From positions 17,856,001 to 17,920,000 of the forward strand of contig NC_091968.1 of assembly GCF_036711975.1 (NCBI RefSeq): a stretch of 64,000 bases of DNA, read 5' to 3'. Under the pieces are notes generated by a model. The model was not told the DNA's origin. It was given only the letters and a program-made list of their open reading frames with translations, and ran no database searches. The position numbers and the translations under genes were made by a program. Origin of the DNA: Onthophagus taurus. Lineage: Eukaryota; Arthropoda; Insecta; Coleoptera; Scarabaeidae. This document shows, piece after piece, positions 11,901 to 24,348 of the stretch; within the stretch, counting starts at the first letter, position 1; each line of letters opens with the position of its first letter.

Positions 11901-14900
11901 ATGTATGTTAAATTGAAGCTCATAGGTTCTAGTTTATGATATAATACAAAAATTATATAATAATATATTTGAAATTCCCAGGAAACAAATATTGAAGAAG
12001 AAATGGTCAAAATTATAAAACAAAAAAAAATGATATTTTCAAAAAATCATATAGGCTGTATATTTAACGATAATGATATCAAATATTTGTTAAGTTGAAG
12101 CATAGAGATTCTAGTTTATGATATGATACAAAAACTGTAAGATAATATTATTGAAATTTTCAGGAAAACGTTGTTAAAGAAGAAATTGTCGAATTTATAA
12201 ATGGAAAATAACGAAATTTTCAAAAAATTAGATCCATTACATTTTTAAGAGTCAAGATATGATATGCATGTTAAATTGAAGCTTATAGTTTCTAGTTTAT
12301 GATATGATACAAAAATTATAAGATAACATGATTGAAAATCCCAGGAAAAAACTATTGAAGAAGAAATTGTCAAATTTATAAAACAAAAAAATATGATATT
12401 TTCAAAAAATCATATCGGCTGTATTTTTAACGATAATGATATCACATAGTTGTTATATTGAAGCATAAAGATTCTAGTTAATGATATGATATAAAAACTG
12501 TAAGATAATATTATTGAAATTTCCAGGAAAACGTTGTTAAAGAAGAAATTGTCGAATTTATAAATGGAAAATAACGAAATTTCAAAGCATCATATCGACT
12601 ACATTTTTAAGAATCAAGATATGATATGTATGTTAAATTGATCCTTATAGGTTCTAGTTTATGATATTAAACAAAAATTATAAGGTAATATAATTGAAAA
12701 TCTCAGGAAAAAAATGTTGAAGAAGAAATTGTCAAATTTATAAAACAAAGAAATATAATATTTTCAAAGAATCATATCGGCTGCATTTTTAAGGATAATG
12801 ATATCATATATTTGTTAAATTGAAGCATAAAGATTCTAGTTTATGATATGATATAAAATCTGTAAGATAATATTATTGAAATTTCCAGGAAAACGTTGTT
12901 AAAGAAGAAATTGTCGAATTTATAAATGGAAAATAACGAAATTTTAAAAAAATTAGATCCATTACATTTTTAAGAATCAAGATATGACATATATGTTAAA
13001 TTGAAGCTTATAGTTGCTAGTTTATGATATGATACAAAAATTATAAGATAATATAATTGAAATTCCCAGGAAAAAGATATTGAAGAAGAAATTATCAAAT
13101 TTATAAAACAAAAAAATATGATATTTTCAAAAAATCATATCGGCTGTATTTTTAAGGATAATGATATCATATATTTGTTAAATTGAAGCATAAAGATTCT
13201 AGTTTATAATATGATATAAAAACTGTAAGATAATATTATTGAAATTTTCAGGAAAACAATGTTAAAGAAGAAATTGTCGAATTTATAAATGGAAAATAAC
13301 GAAATTTTCAAAAAATTAGATCGACATTTTTAAGAGTCAAGATATGATATGTATGCTAAATTGAAGCTTATAGTTTCTAGTTTATGATATGATACAGAAA
13401 TTATAAGATAATATAATTGAAATTCCCAGGAAAAAATATTGAAATGAAATTGCCAAATTTATAAAACAAAAAAATATGACATTTTTCAAAAATCATGTTG
13501 GCTGTATTTTTAAGGATAATGATATCATACATTTGTTAAATTGAAGCTTAAAGATTCTAGTTTATGACATGATACAAAAATTTAAGATAATGTTATTTAA
13601 ATTTCCAGGAAAACAATATTAAAGAAGAAATTGTCGAATTTATAAATGAAAAGTAACGAAATTTTCAAAAATCATATCGTCTATATTTTTAAGGATCAAG
13701 ATATGATATGTATGTTAAATTGAAGCTCATAGGTTCTAGTTTATGATATAATACAAAAATTATATAATAATATGTTTGAAATTCCCAGGAAACAAATATT
13801 GAAGAAGAAATGGTCAAAATTATAAAACAAAAAAAATGATATTTTCAAAAAATCATATCGGCTGTATATTTAACGATAATGATATCATATATTTGTTAAA
13901 TTGAAGCATAGAGATTCTAGTTTATGATATGATACAAAAACTGTAAGATAATATTATTGAAATTTTCAGGAAAATAATGTTAAAGAAGAAATTGACGAAT
14001 TTATAAATGAGAAATAACGAAATTTTCAAAGAATCATATCGACTACATTTTTAAGAATCGAGATATGATATGTATGTTAAATTGATGCTTGTAGGTTCTA
14101 GTTTATGATATTAAACAAAAATTATAAGGTAATATATTTAAAAATCCCAGGAAAAAAATGTTGAAGAAGAAATTGTCAAATTTATAAAACAAAAAAATAT
14201 GATATTTTCAAAAAATCATATCGGCCGTATTTTTAACGATAATGATATCATATATTTGTTAAATTGAAGCATAAAGATTCTAGTTAAAGATATGATATAA
14301 AAACTGTAAGATAATATTATTGAAATTTCCAGGAAAACAATGTTAAAGAAGAAATTGTTGAATTTATAAATGGAAAATAACGAAATTTTCAAAAAATTGG
14401 ATCGACTACTTTTTAAGAGTCGAGATATGATATGTATGTTAAATTGAAGCTTATAGTTTCTAGTTTATGATATGACACAAAAATTATAAGATAATATAAT
14501 TAAAATTCCCAGGAAAAAATATTGAAGAAGAAATTGTCAAATTTATAAAACAAAAAAATATGATATTTTCAAAAAAACATATCGGCTGTATTTTTAAGGA
14601 TGATGATATCATATATTTTTTAAATTGAAGCATAAAGATTCTAGTTTATAATATGATATAAAAACTGTAAGATAATATTATTGAATTTTCCAGGAAAACG
14701 TTGTTAAAGAAGAAATTGTCGAATTTATAAATGGAAAATAACGAAATTTTCAAAAAATTAGATGGACTACATTTTTAAGAGTCAAGATATGACATGTATG
14801 TTAAATTGAAGCTTATAGTTTCTAGTTTATGATATGATACAAAAATTATAAGATAATATAATTGAAATTCACAGGAAAAAATATTGAAGAAGAAATTGTC

Positions 14901-17401
14901 AAATTTATAAAACAAAAAAATATGATATTTTCAAAAAAACATATCGGCTGTATTTTTAAGGTTAATGATATCATATATTTGTTAAATTGAAGCATAAAGA
15001 TTCTAGTTTATGATATGATATAAAAACTGTAAGATAATATTATTAAAATTTCCAGGAAAACAATGTTAAAGAAGAAATTGTCGAATTTATAAATGGAAAA
15101 TAACGAAATGTTCAAAAAATTTGATCATTACATTTTTAAGAGTCAAGATATGATATGTATGTTAAATTGAAGCTTATAGTTTCTAGTTTATGATATGATA
15201 CAAAAATTATAAGATAATATAATTGAAATTCCCAGGAAAAAGATATTGAAGAAGAAATTATCAAATTTATAAAACAAAAAAATAATATATTTTCAAAAAA
15301 TCATGTTGGCTGTATTTTTAAGGATAATGATATCATACATTTGTTAAATTGAAGGTTAAAGATTCTAGTTTATGACATGATACAAAAATTTAAGATAATG
15401 TTATTGAAATTTCCAGGAAAACAATATTAAAGAAGAAATTGTCGAATTTATAAATGAAAATTAACGAAATTTTCAAAAATCATATCTTCTACATTTTTAA
15501 GAATCAAGATATGATATGTATGGCAAATTGAAGCTTATAGGTTCTAGTTTATGATATGATATCAAAATTATATGATAATATAGTTAAAGTCCCAGGAAAA
15601 AAATATTAAAGAAGACATTGTCAAATTTATAAATCAAAAATAATATGAAATTTTCAAAAAATCATGTCGACTGTATTTTAAGGATAATGATATGATATAT
15701 TTGTTAAATTGAAGGTTAAAGGTTCTTGTTTATGATATGGTATGGTATGAAAACTATAAGCTAATATTATTGAAAATTTGAAATGTTTAACATTTAAAAT
15801 AACGATTTTGTGGTCTACTTCCGGTGGACATGAAGTGATGACCATGTTAAAAATACTTTGGATTGAAGGAACATCCCATATAAACAATATTTCAGAAGCG
15901 TAGGTGATTATATTCTATACGTATTCGGAGAAATGATCATGATTACAACTAGAACAAATAAAAGTAATCTCGACAGAACAGACGCTAATCAATAATATTA
16001 ATTGTTATATTTTTAAACGAATCTATTAACTACAGTAACTTTTTATCCCATAAACTCCAAAAACACCACCGATGAAACACCGTTTGATGATCCTCGATCA
16101 TCATATATTCGAAACTAAACTTACATATTCGCGATCTTTCAAATATGACTCAAAAAAAGTATCATACCAAATCAGTAGCAAAGTGTTCGAAAAACGTCGC
16201 AAATCCCTCATTTAACCAAATATAACTCCACCATTCCGGCGTAACCAAATCCCCAAACCATTGATGTGCAAATTCGTGGGCAATAATAGTGGCGACTTTT
16301 TGTTTTTCTTGAGCCGTTGAGAAATCGCTGTTATACATCAACATTCGTTCTCGATAAGTAACCATCCCCCAATTTTCCATTGCCCCGATTTTGTAATAAT
16401 CATTCGGAACAGGAACTTGATCCATTTTCGCTAACGGATATGAAATTCCAGTTGCATATTCCATTTGTTCGATCGCCGCGGGACCGATTTTTAAGGAGTA
16501 TAGACCATCTCCGCGCATTAAAAGCTCCGGACGTCCAAAAGTTCGAAACACTTTCCCGTTAACCTCCATACTGAGACTTGAGTATTCAGAAACCATAAAA
16601 GCAATGAGATAAGTCGACATTGTTAATGTTGTTTTGTAAACGTCCATTACGTTGTTAGAGTTTGTTATTCTAAAAAATTAATTAAAATGATATCCTAAGA
16701 ATGCGGATGTTTATTTAATTTACGTTTCTGTTTTTTCTAAATCCATATTAGATGAAGTAACTTGCGATTTTTGCCTGATTAGGTTAATTTGGAATTTGGC
16801 TTTAAAATTGGGTTGGTCGAAGCATGGAAAAGCTCTCCTTGCGTTTGTAGCTTCTAAATGAGTTACAGCCATCGTTCTATTAAATTAATAACTAATTAAT
16901 TAATCCAAAAATTTTTTTTAACTTACTTATTAACTTTATTCTCATCTAAATAATAAGCGCGATAATATCCAACATTTTCCTTACCTAGATTACCTTGAAA
17001 TTTAATTTCTATTTGGTAAGAAAAAGTAGGCATTAATTGAGTATCCGAATTAATAATTAATAAATCGGATGTTGTATTAAAAGAATGCCTAATTCCTAAG
17101 GGGGTATTTTGATTCGATAAAGTCACATTTTGAATTGTTAAATCTTTAGAATGCAAATAAATTATGTTAGTTACAGAAGAAGCTTTAACATCGATTTTAA
17201 CAGTTCCAGAAAATCTTAAGGTAACCAAATCGGTATCGATGGTTAAATAATAATTTTCAGGTTTCACTGTTTCGGGTAATTTTTGAGATTGTATTGCAGA
17301 AAAAGTTGTGGTTAATAAAATAAATAGCACTTTAATAAAGAAATCTAAAAATTAAATTATATTATTTTGGACAATTATAAATAAACAATAAGCTTACCCA
17401 T
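5952..17401 (-). CDS. APN: Aminopeptidase N, M1 zinc metallopeptidase, copy A (8 exons)
   Basis: Membrane ectopeptidase that removes N-terminal amino acids from peptides. Insect members are midgut brush-border, GPI-anchored enzymes (family knowledge). Exons read by eye: 17398-17401, 16927-17344, 16724-16876, 16168-16669, 7610-7766, 6336-7557, 6208-6277, 5952-6155. All have GT-AG borders and sum to 2730 nt, giving 909 residues with no stop. The ATG sits in a 4-nt coding piece of exon 1. Residues 1-20 form a signal peptide. GAMEN is at 287-291, HEFAH at 323-327, the third zinc ligand Glu at 346 and the catalytic Tyr at about 409. The usual K-G-A after this Tyr is K-A-A. The C-terminus is a hydrophobic GPI-type tail. 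Intron 4 is 8.4 kb of satellite. It is a tandem duplicate of the gene at 24349-33807. A 4-nt first coding exon is the least certain join. Confidence 0.93.
7767..9180. repeat. Tandem repeat family S3, exact 180-bp period (intron 4 of APN copy A)
   Basis: Seven to eight head-to-tail units spaced exactly 180 bp. Markers are TCGTATCTTAAGAACGAATT, ATGGCGATCATTTTA and CCCATAAACATCGC. Units differ by a few percent, so the array was recently homogenised. It is absent from the corresponding intron of copy B. Confidence 0.95.
9181..15785. repeat. Satellite family S4, ~180-bp monomers in ~360-bp dimers (intron 4 of APN copy A)
   Basis: About 6.6 kb in which two monomer types alternate. One has TAAATGGAAAATAACG and GTCAAGATATGATATG; the other has AAAATCATATCGGCTGTA and GATAATGATATCATAT. 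Both share TCTAGTTTATGATATGAT and CAGGAAAA...GAAGAAATTGTC. The dimer period is about 355-362 bp. Isolated S4 monomers also occur at 58100-58167 and 61736-62030. Confidence 0.92.
11141..12226. repeat. Three near-identical 362-bp higher-order units within S4
   Basis: TCATATTGTCTATATTTTT starts at 11141, 11503 and 11865, a strict 362-bp spacing. The units differ at only a few bases, far less than their neighbours. This indicates a recent local amplification of one dimer. Confidence 0.88.
15786..15910 (+). mobile_element. Copy of the TTCCGGT terminal module next to S4
   Basis: Begins TTTAAAATAACGATTTTGTG and carries ACTTCCGGT, then a degenerate second half, then GGAACATCCCATA and CAGAAGCGTAGG. 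The complement of the same ~120 bases is at 57765-57890. It is non-coding. From 15911 to 16167 there is intron sequence with nothing else recognised. Confidence 0.65.
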
Positions 17402-17545
17402 TTCGTTGTACAAATAATCGAGCAAAATAAATGAATTAAAGTATTGCAACAATACATTTATCTCGCTTATCTTATCTTTATTTACTAAGAAATTTCGATT
17501 GTATAATTATAAATTAAGATTTATGAGTATAGTTTTGAGCACGTG
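17402..17545 (-). promoter_or_regulatory. APN copy A upstream region with GATA-type sites
   Basis: About 57-80 bases upstream of the ATG the minus strand reads AGATAAGATAAGCGAGATAA, three WGATAR-type sites within 20 bases. GATA factors drive midgut genes in insects (established knowledge). The region is conserved in copy B up to about 17545/33969, where similarity between the duplicates stops. No clear TATA box or initiator was identified. Confidence 0.5.
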
Positions 17546-18370
17546 AGGTAAAAATTAAAAAATCGCAATGATTATGTATCTTGATAATGTTTCTAATCGA
17601 TTAGTAACATTTTGACACACACTAACCAGCAATTTCTATTTTTTGATACCATTGAAACACTTTGATAAAACGTCAATAACTTGATTTTTAATTTATTTAT
17701 GGTTATTAAGTATGCTGAGCACATTTTTAACCATTTAGAAACATTTTTATTTGTCGATACCTTTGAAACATTGTGTTTTAATTATTTATGCTTAATAAGT
17801 ATCCCAAGGATTATTTTAATCCATTAACAAGTAACATTTTGACAGGTAAGTATATATAATATATTTCGATATCTTTGAAACACTTTCAAAACATACCAAA
17901 ATCTTATTTTCTCATTCTTTTATGTTTATTAAGTTGTTTATTAAGTGTCAATTCAGCAATATTTCCGATGAATCTGAAAAAAACCATAGTAATACCGATT
18001 TATAACAAGTCTGTTACACGATGCACAACATAAACAATAATTTTTAACATTATTTGCCATAGATGTCCAAAGTAATCTTTCTTTGATTAGCGCCAATGTT
18101 CTTGCCTGGCCACAAAGACCCGAGAATGGTAAATCATGATAATCTTGAGAACCTCTCGAACTAACGATTTAGGAACAACCATTAATTCTCTCCCTGAGTC
18201 GCCCAATATAAATAAAAGGTTATCGCTGTCGATAAAATAATTAGTTTTCAAATCATTATGTTCATCTTTAATTTAATAAGCAGAATTCATCCTTTTTCTG
18301 TTCAGCTAAAAACACATCTCTATCCCTGACTGGTGTCACTTTATTTTCATTAATTTGAAGTACACTTTCG
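17546..18370. other. Intergenic spacer, no gene recognised
   Basis: Unique AT-rich DNA between the APN copy A promoter and the S1 array. It includes degenerate short repeats around TTTGAAACACTTT and AACATTTTGACA. No open frame of interest. Confidence 0.45.
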
Positions 18371-21300
18371 TTTTTAACGTTTAATTGTAGTAAAAATCGA
18401 AAATATTTGTTAAACTTTAAAAAATCATATCTACTTTATTTATAGGAATTCAGAAACGACTTTTACCTTAAATTAAACTTTAAGCTTTGGTCTTCATACC
18501 TATGTATAATAAGTAATACATTTAATGATAAAGTTTCTTTGTAAAATCGAAAAATGTCAGTGCTTAAATATAGTAAAAATCGAAAATATTTGTTAAACTT
18601 TAAAAAATCATATCGACTTTATGTATAGGAACTAAGGAACGACTTGTACCTTAAATTAAAGTTTAAGCTTTAGTCTTGATAGCTATGTATAAGAAGTAGT
18701 ACATTTGATGATAAAGTTTCTTTGTTACATTAGAAAATATCATTGCTTAATTATAGCAAAAATCGAAAATATTTGTTAAACTTTAAAAAATCGTATCGAC
18801 TTTATTTATAGGAATCAAGAAACGACTTTTATCTTGAATTAAAGCTTAAACTTTGATCTTCATGTCTATGTATAATAAGTATTACATTTGATGATAAAGT
18901 TTCTTTGTTACATCAGAAAATGTCAATGCTTAATTATAGTAAAAATCGAAAATATTTGTTAAATTTTAAAAATCATATCGACTTTATTTATAGGAATCAA
19001 GAAACGACTTTTATCTTGAATTAAAGCTTAAACTTTGATCTTCATGTCTATGTATAATAAGTATTACATTTGATGATAAAGTTTCTTTGTAAAATCGAAA
19101 AATATCAGTGCTTAATTATAGCAAAAATCGAAAATATTTGTTAAACTTTAAAAAATCATATCGACTTTATTTATAGGAATTAAGGAACGACTTTTACCTT
19201 AAATTAAAGTTTAAACTTTGATCTTGATGTCTATGTATAATAAGTATTACATTTGATGATAAAGTTTCTTTGTTACATCAGAAAATGTCAGTGCTTAATT
19301 ATAGCAAAAATCGAAAATATTTGTTAAACTTTAAAAAATCATATCGACTTTATTTATAGGAACTAAGGAACGACTTGTACCTTAAATTAAAGTTTAAGCT
19401 TTAGTCTTGATAGCTATGTATAAGAAGTAGTACATTTGATGATAAAGTTTCTTTGTTACATCAGAAAATATCATTGCTTAATTATAGCAAAAATCGAAAA
19501 TATTCGTTAAACTTTAAAAAATCGTATCGACTTTATTTATAGGAATCAAGAAACGACTTTTATCTTGAATTAAAGCTTAAACTTTGATCTTCATGTCTAT
19601 GTATAATAAGTATTACATTTGATGATAAAGTTTCTTTGTTACATCAGAAAATGTCAATGTCAAATTAAATTAATTATAGTAAAAATGGAAAATATTTGTT
19701 AAACTTTAAAAAATCATATCGACTTTATTTATAGGAATTAAGGAACGACTTTTACCTTAAATTAAAGTTTAAACTTTGATCTTGATGTCTATGTATAATA
19801 AGTATTACATTTGATGATAAAGTTTCTTTGTTACATCAGAAAATGTCAGTGCTTAATTATAACAAAAATCGAAAATATTTGTTAAACTTTAAAAAATCAT
19901 ATCGACATTATTTATAGGAATTAAGGAACGACTTTTACCTTAAATTAAAGTTTAAACTTTGATCTTCATGTCTATGTATAATAAGTATTACATTTGATGA
20001 TAAAGTTTCTTTATTACATCAGAAAATGTCAATGCTTAATTATAGTAAAAATGGAAACTATTTGTTAAACTTTAAAAAATCATATCGACTTTATTTATAG
20101 GAATCAAGAAATGACTTTTATCTTGAATTAAAGCTTAAACTTTGATCTTCATGTCTATGTATAATAAGTATTACATTTGATGATAAAGTTTCTTTGTTAC
20201 ATCAGAAAATGTCAGTGCTTAATTGTAGCAAAGATCGAAAATATTTGTTAAACTTTAAAAAATCATATCGACTTTATTTATAGGAATCAAGAAACGACTT
20301 TTATCTTGAATTAAAGCTTAAACTTTGATCTTCATGTCTATGTATAATAAGTATTACATTTGATGATAAAGTTTCTTTGTTACATCAGAAAATGTCAGTG
20401 CTTAATTATAGCAAAAATCGAAAATATTTGTTAAACTTTAAAAAATCGTATCGACTTTATTTATAGGAATCAAGAAACTACTTTTATCTTGAATTAAAGC
20501 TTAAACTTTAATCTTCATGTCTATGTATAATAAGTATTACATTTGATGATAAAGTTACTTTGTTACATCAGAAAATGTCAGTGTTTAATTATAGCAAAAA
20601 TCGAAAATATTTGTTAAACTTTAAAAAATCATATCGACTTTATTTATAGGAAATAAGGAACGACTTTTACCTTAAATTAAAGTTTAAGCTTTAGTCTTCA
20701 TAGTTATGTATAATAAGTAATACATTTGATGATAAAGTTTCTTTATAAACTTGAAAAATTTCATTGCGTAATTATAGCAAATATCGAAAACATTTGTTAA
20801 ACTTTAAAAAATCGTATCGTCTTTATTTATAGGAACTAAGAAACGACTTTTATCTGAAATTAATGTTTAGGCTTTGGTCTTCATACCTATGTATAATAAG
20901 TAATACATTTAATGATAAAGTTTCTTTGTAAAATTAAAAAATGTCAATGCTTAATTATAGTAAAAATCTAAAATATTTGATAACTTTAAAAAATCATATC
21001 GACTTTATTTATAGGAACCAAGAAACGACTTTTATCTTGAATTAAAGGTTAAACTTTGATCTTCATGTCTATGTATAATAAGTATTACATTTAATGATAA
21101 AGTTTCTTTGTAAAATCGAAAAATATCAGTGCTTAATTATAACAAAAATCGAAAATATGTATTAAATTTTAAAAAATCATATCGACTTTATTTATAGGAA
21201 TCAAGAAACGACTTTTATCATGAATTAAAGCTTAAACTTTGATCTTCATGTCTATGTATAATAAGTATTACATTTGATGATAAAGTTTCTTTGTTACATC

Positions 21301-22850
21301 AGAAAAAGTCAGTGCTTAATTATGGCAAAAATCGAAAATATTTGTTAAAGTTTAAAAAATCGACTTTATTTATGGGAATCAAGAAACGACTTTTATCTTG
21401 AATTAAAGCTTAAACTTTGATCTTCATGTTTATGTATAATAAGTATTACATTTGATGATAAAGTTTCTTTGTTACATCAGAAAATGTCAGTGCTTAATTA
21501 TAGCAAAGATCGAAAATATTTGTTAAACTTTAAAAAATCATATCGACTTTATTTATAGGAATCAAGAAACGATTTTTATCTTGAATTAAACCTTTAACTT
21601 TGATCTTCATGTCTATGTATAATAAGTATTACATTTGATGATAAAGTTTCTTTGTAAAATCGAAAAATGTCAGTGCTTAATTATAGCAAAAATCGAAAAA
21701 GTTTGTTAAACTTTAAAAAATCATATCGACTTTATTTATAGGACTTAAGGAACGACTTTTACCTTAAATTAAAGATTAAGCTTTAGTCTTCATAGGTATG
21801 TATAATAAGTAATACATTTGATGATAAAGTTTCTTTGTTACATCAGAAAATGACATTGCTTAATTATAGCAAAAATCGAAAATATTTGTTAAACTTTAAA
21901 AAGCATATCGACTTTATTTATAGGAACTAAGAAACGACTTTTATCTTAAATTAAAGCTTAAACTTCAATCTTCATGTCTATGTATAATAAGTATTACATT
22001 TGATGATAAACTTTCTTTATAAAATCCAGAAATGTCATTGCTTAATTATAGCAAAAATCAAAAAAAAAAATTTGTTAAACTTTAAAAAATCATATCGACT
22101 TTATGTATAGGAATCAAGAAACGACTTTTATCTTGAATTAAAGCTTAAACTTTGATCTTCATGTCTATGTATAATAAGTATTACATTTGATGATAAAGTT
22201 TCTTTGTTACATCAAAAAATGTCATTACTTAATTATAGCAAAAATCGAAAATATTTGTTAAACTTTAAAAAATCATATCGACTTTATTTATAGGAACCAA
22301 GAAACGACTTTTATCTTAAATTAAAGCTTAAACTTCGATGTTCATGTCTATGTATAATAAGTATTATATTTGATGATAAACTTTCTTTATAAAATTGAGA
22401 AATCGAGAAATGTCATTGTTTAATTATAGCAAAATTTGAAAATATTTGTTAAACTTTAAAAAATCATATCGACTTTATTTATAGGAATCAAGGAACGACT
22501 TTTATCTTGAATTAAAGCTTAAACTTTGATCTTCATGTCTATGTATAATAAGTATTACATTTGATGATAAAGTGTCTTTGTTACATCAGAAAATTTCAGT
22601 GCTTAATTATAGCAAAAATCGAAAATATTTGTTAAACTTTAAAAAATCATATCGACTTTATTTATAAGAATCAAGAAACGACTTTTATCTTGAATTAAAG
22701 CTTAAACTTTGGTCTTCATGTCTATGTATAATAAGTATTACATTTGATGATAAAGTTTCTTTATAAAATCGAGAAATGTCATTGCTTAATTATAGCAAAA
22801 ATCGAAAATATTTGTTAAACTTTAAAAAATCATATCGACTTTATTATCAA
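18371..22850. repeat. Tandem repeat family S1 (~183 bp), 4.5-kb array between the APN genes
   Basis: About 24 units at 182-184-bp spacing (for example GCTTAATTATAG at 18745, 18928, 19110, 19293, 19476). Core markers are AAAAAATCATATCGACTTTA, TCTATGTATAATAAG and GATGATAAAGTTTCTTTG. It lies downstream of APN copy B, as the smaller S1 block lies downstream of copy A, so the repeat was part of the duplicated unit and then expanded here. Confidence 0.95.
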
Positions 22851-23118
22851 ATAATAAAGTTTCTTTGTAAACTTGTAAAATGTCAATACTTAATTATAGG
22901 AAAAATTTTTCAAAAAAACTCTTAAGAAAAATATTATTTTTATGGATAATTGAAATAAAACGGTAAACTGGTATATATCATTTTAAAGAAGACAGTTTTA
23001 GCTTTAATTTAGTACAAAAACCACGTCTTAATCGTTAAAAATAAATCTAGTATGATTGTTTAAAGTTTGATGTTTTACCTTTACAGGTTAGATTACAATC
23101 AAAATTGCAACTCTATCG
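22851..23118. repeat. S2 repeat, left part, broken by an insertion
   Basis: S2 sequence matching 5530-5775. It stops abruptly after CTCTATCGAAAA and resumes at 24183 with ACATTATTTTCAT, which are adjacent in the intact unit at 5763-5790. Confidence 0.85.
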
Positions 23119-24182
23119 AAAATAGTCATTTATGTACCAAGTCGGCAAAGTGATGCTTTATCGAACGAGTCTGAGTTTGCGAGTCGAGCGAGCGAAGCGA
23201 GCGAGGCGAGTAAACAGGCGAGTTCGATAAAGACACTTTGCTGACGTGTTGCATACAACATTTTATCGCCAACCGCAAAATTTAACGATATGAAGATATT
23301 CTAACTTACGAATATTATGACATGTGTCAAACGATTTGTTTTGTTAATATACCTCGGTAAAGGTACACTACGTATCAAAGGTCGGTAGTATAGTGGAGAG
23401 GGAAGTGCGCTTTCATACAGAAGGTACCGGGTTTAAATCCAGCTGTTCAACGGCATTTTTTTCAAATTGACAGCAATTAGCGGCAGGTAATAATATATTA
23501 AAAAACAAGTTTCGTAAAACACGCTTAAATGCACGAATTCAAGTTGAAAAACGAGTGGCGAAGCCACGAGTTTTTTAATGAATGAATGCTTTAAGTCTTA
23601 TGAAACGTGTTTTTTATGCTATTTTTTGTAATTCGCGTTTTTATAGTTTTTTTTAACAAAAATAAAGTAAATTTTGGCAATGTAGGGAAATAGGTATGTA
23701 GCAGTTGGTAACACCGGAACACTCGAAAATAGAAACTTTGAATTGACAATTAGAAACTGTCAAAACACAAAATATATTCACCTGAAAAAAATGTTTGATG
23801 TACACCTCCCAAAATAAGAGAAATTGCTCAGAGTCCATGTCCTCATCATTGTGGACCTTGTATTTGATGCTAAGAACGTGTTTAAACATCCATAGACAAA
23901 AATTGTCACATTGACAACTAGAAAAATTAATGACCCAATGTCACCAACTTGAACTGGTTCCATAAAATGTTACTAAAATCTCATTACAGCATCGGATGCT
24001 GTAAAGAGTCTCATTACAGCACCCGTTTGAGTACTGTTATAGCTTCCATTATCGTAGCGAATTACAAAAAGTACTTTGTCTGCCGCTAAATGCACAGTTT
24101 ACTAGATAATAGCACAAAGTGTCACTTTACTGCCGCAAATGGATAGCATAAAGTATGGTTTTGCTGCCGGTTGGCGATAAAC
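23119..24182. mobile_element. ~1.06-kb non-autonomous insertion with subterminal hairpins
   Basis: Interrupts an S2 unit, so the edges are known within a few bases. TTATCGCCAACCGCAAAAT on the left is mirrored by TTTTGCTGCCGGTTGGCGATAA at the right end. A 26-bp-arm hairpin lies at 23132-23245 around a GAGCGAGCGAAGCGAGCGAG run. The right end carries repeated TTTxCTGCCGC motifs. A second imperfect hairpin spans about 23500-23620, centred on GTGGCGAAGCCAC. Overlapping short frames at 23653-23963 give no recognisable protein. The superfamily is not assigned. Confidence 0.65.
23378..23453 (+). other. tRNA-like Pol III promoter remnant
   Basis: TAGTATAGTGG matches the A box of Asp/Gly tRNAs. GGTTTAAATCC, 36 bases on, is a two-mismatch B box, followed by a T run. 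The acceptor and T stems do not pair, so this is not a working tRNA. It may be the head of a tRNA-derived SINE inside the insertion. Confidence 0.35.
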
Positions 24183-24348
24183 ATTATTTTCATATGTAAT
24201 TAAAATAATGCAGTAAAGTCATATACATCGTTTTAAAAAAGATAAAATTTAAAATAAAAATCATTTCTGTACAAACAAAACTCCACCAAGGACGAGTTTT
24301 TAAAATATATAATTTATTTTTTAACTTTACACAGAATTAATATTTTAA
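24183..24348. repeat. S2 repeat remainder and 3' flank of APN copy B
   Basis: Continuation of the S2 unit after the insertion, then the APN 3' flank. On the minus strand AATAAA lies at 24313-24318, 31 bases after the stop of copy B, a plausible polyadenylation signal. Confidence 0.7.

Noticed and set aside
23378..23453. A functional tRNA gene
   Set aside because: A and B boxes are present but the acceptor and T stems do not pair.
23653..23963. Two overlapping minus-strand frames with a hydrophobic stretch, resembling a receptor exon
   Set aside because: No family motif, conflicting frames and no splice partner; kept only as part of the insertion.
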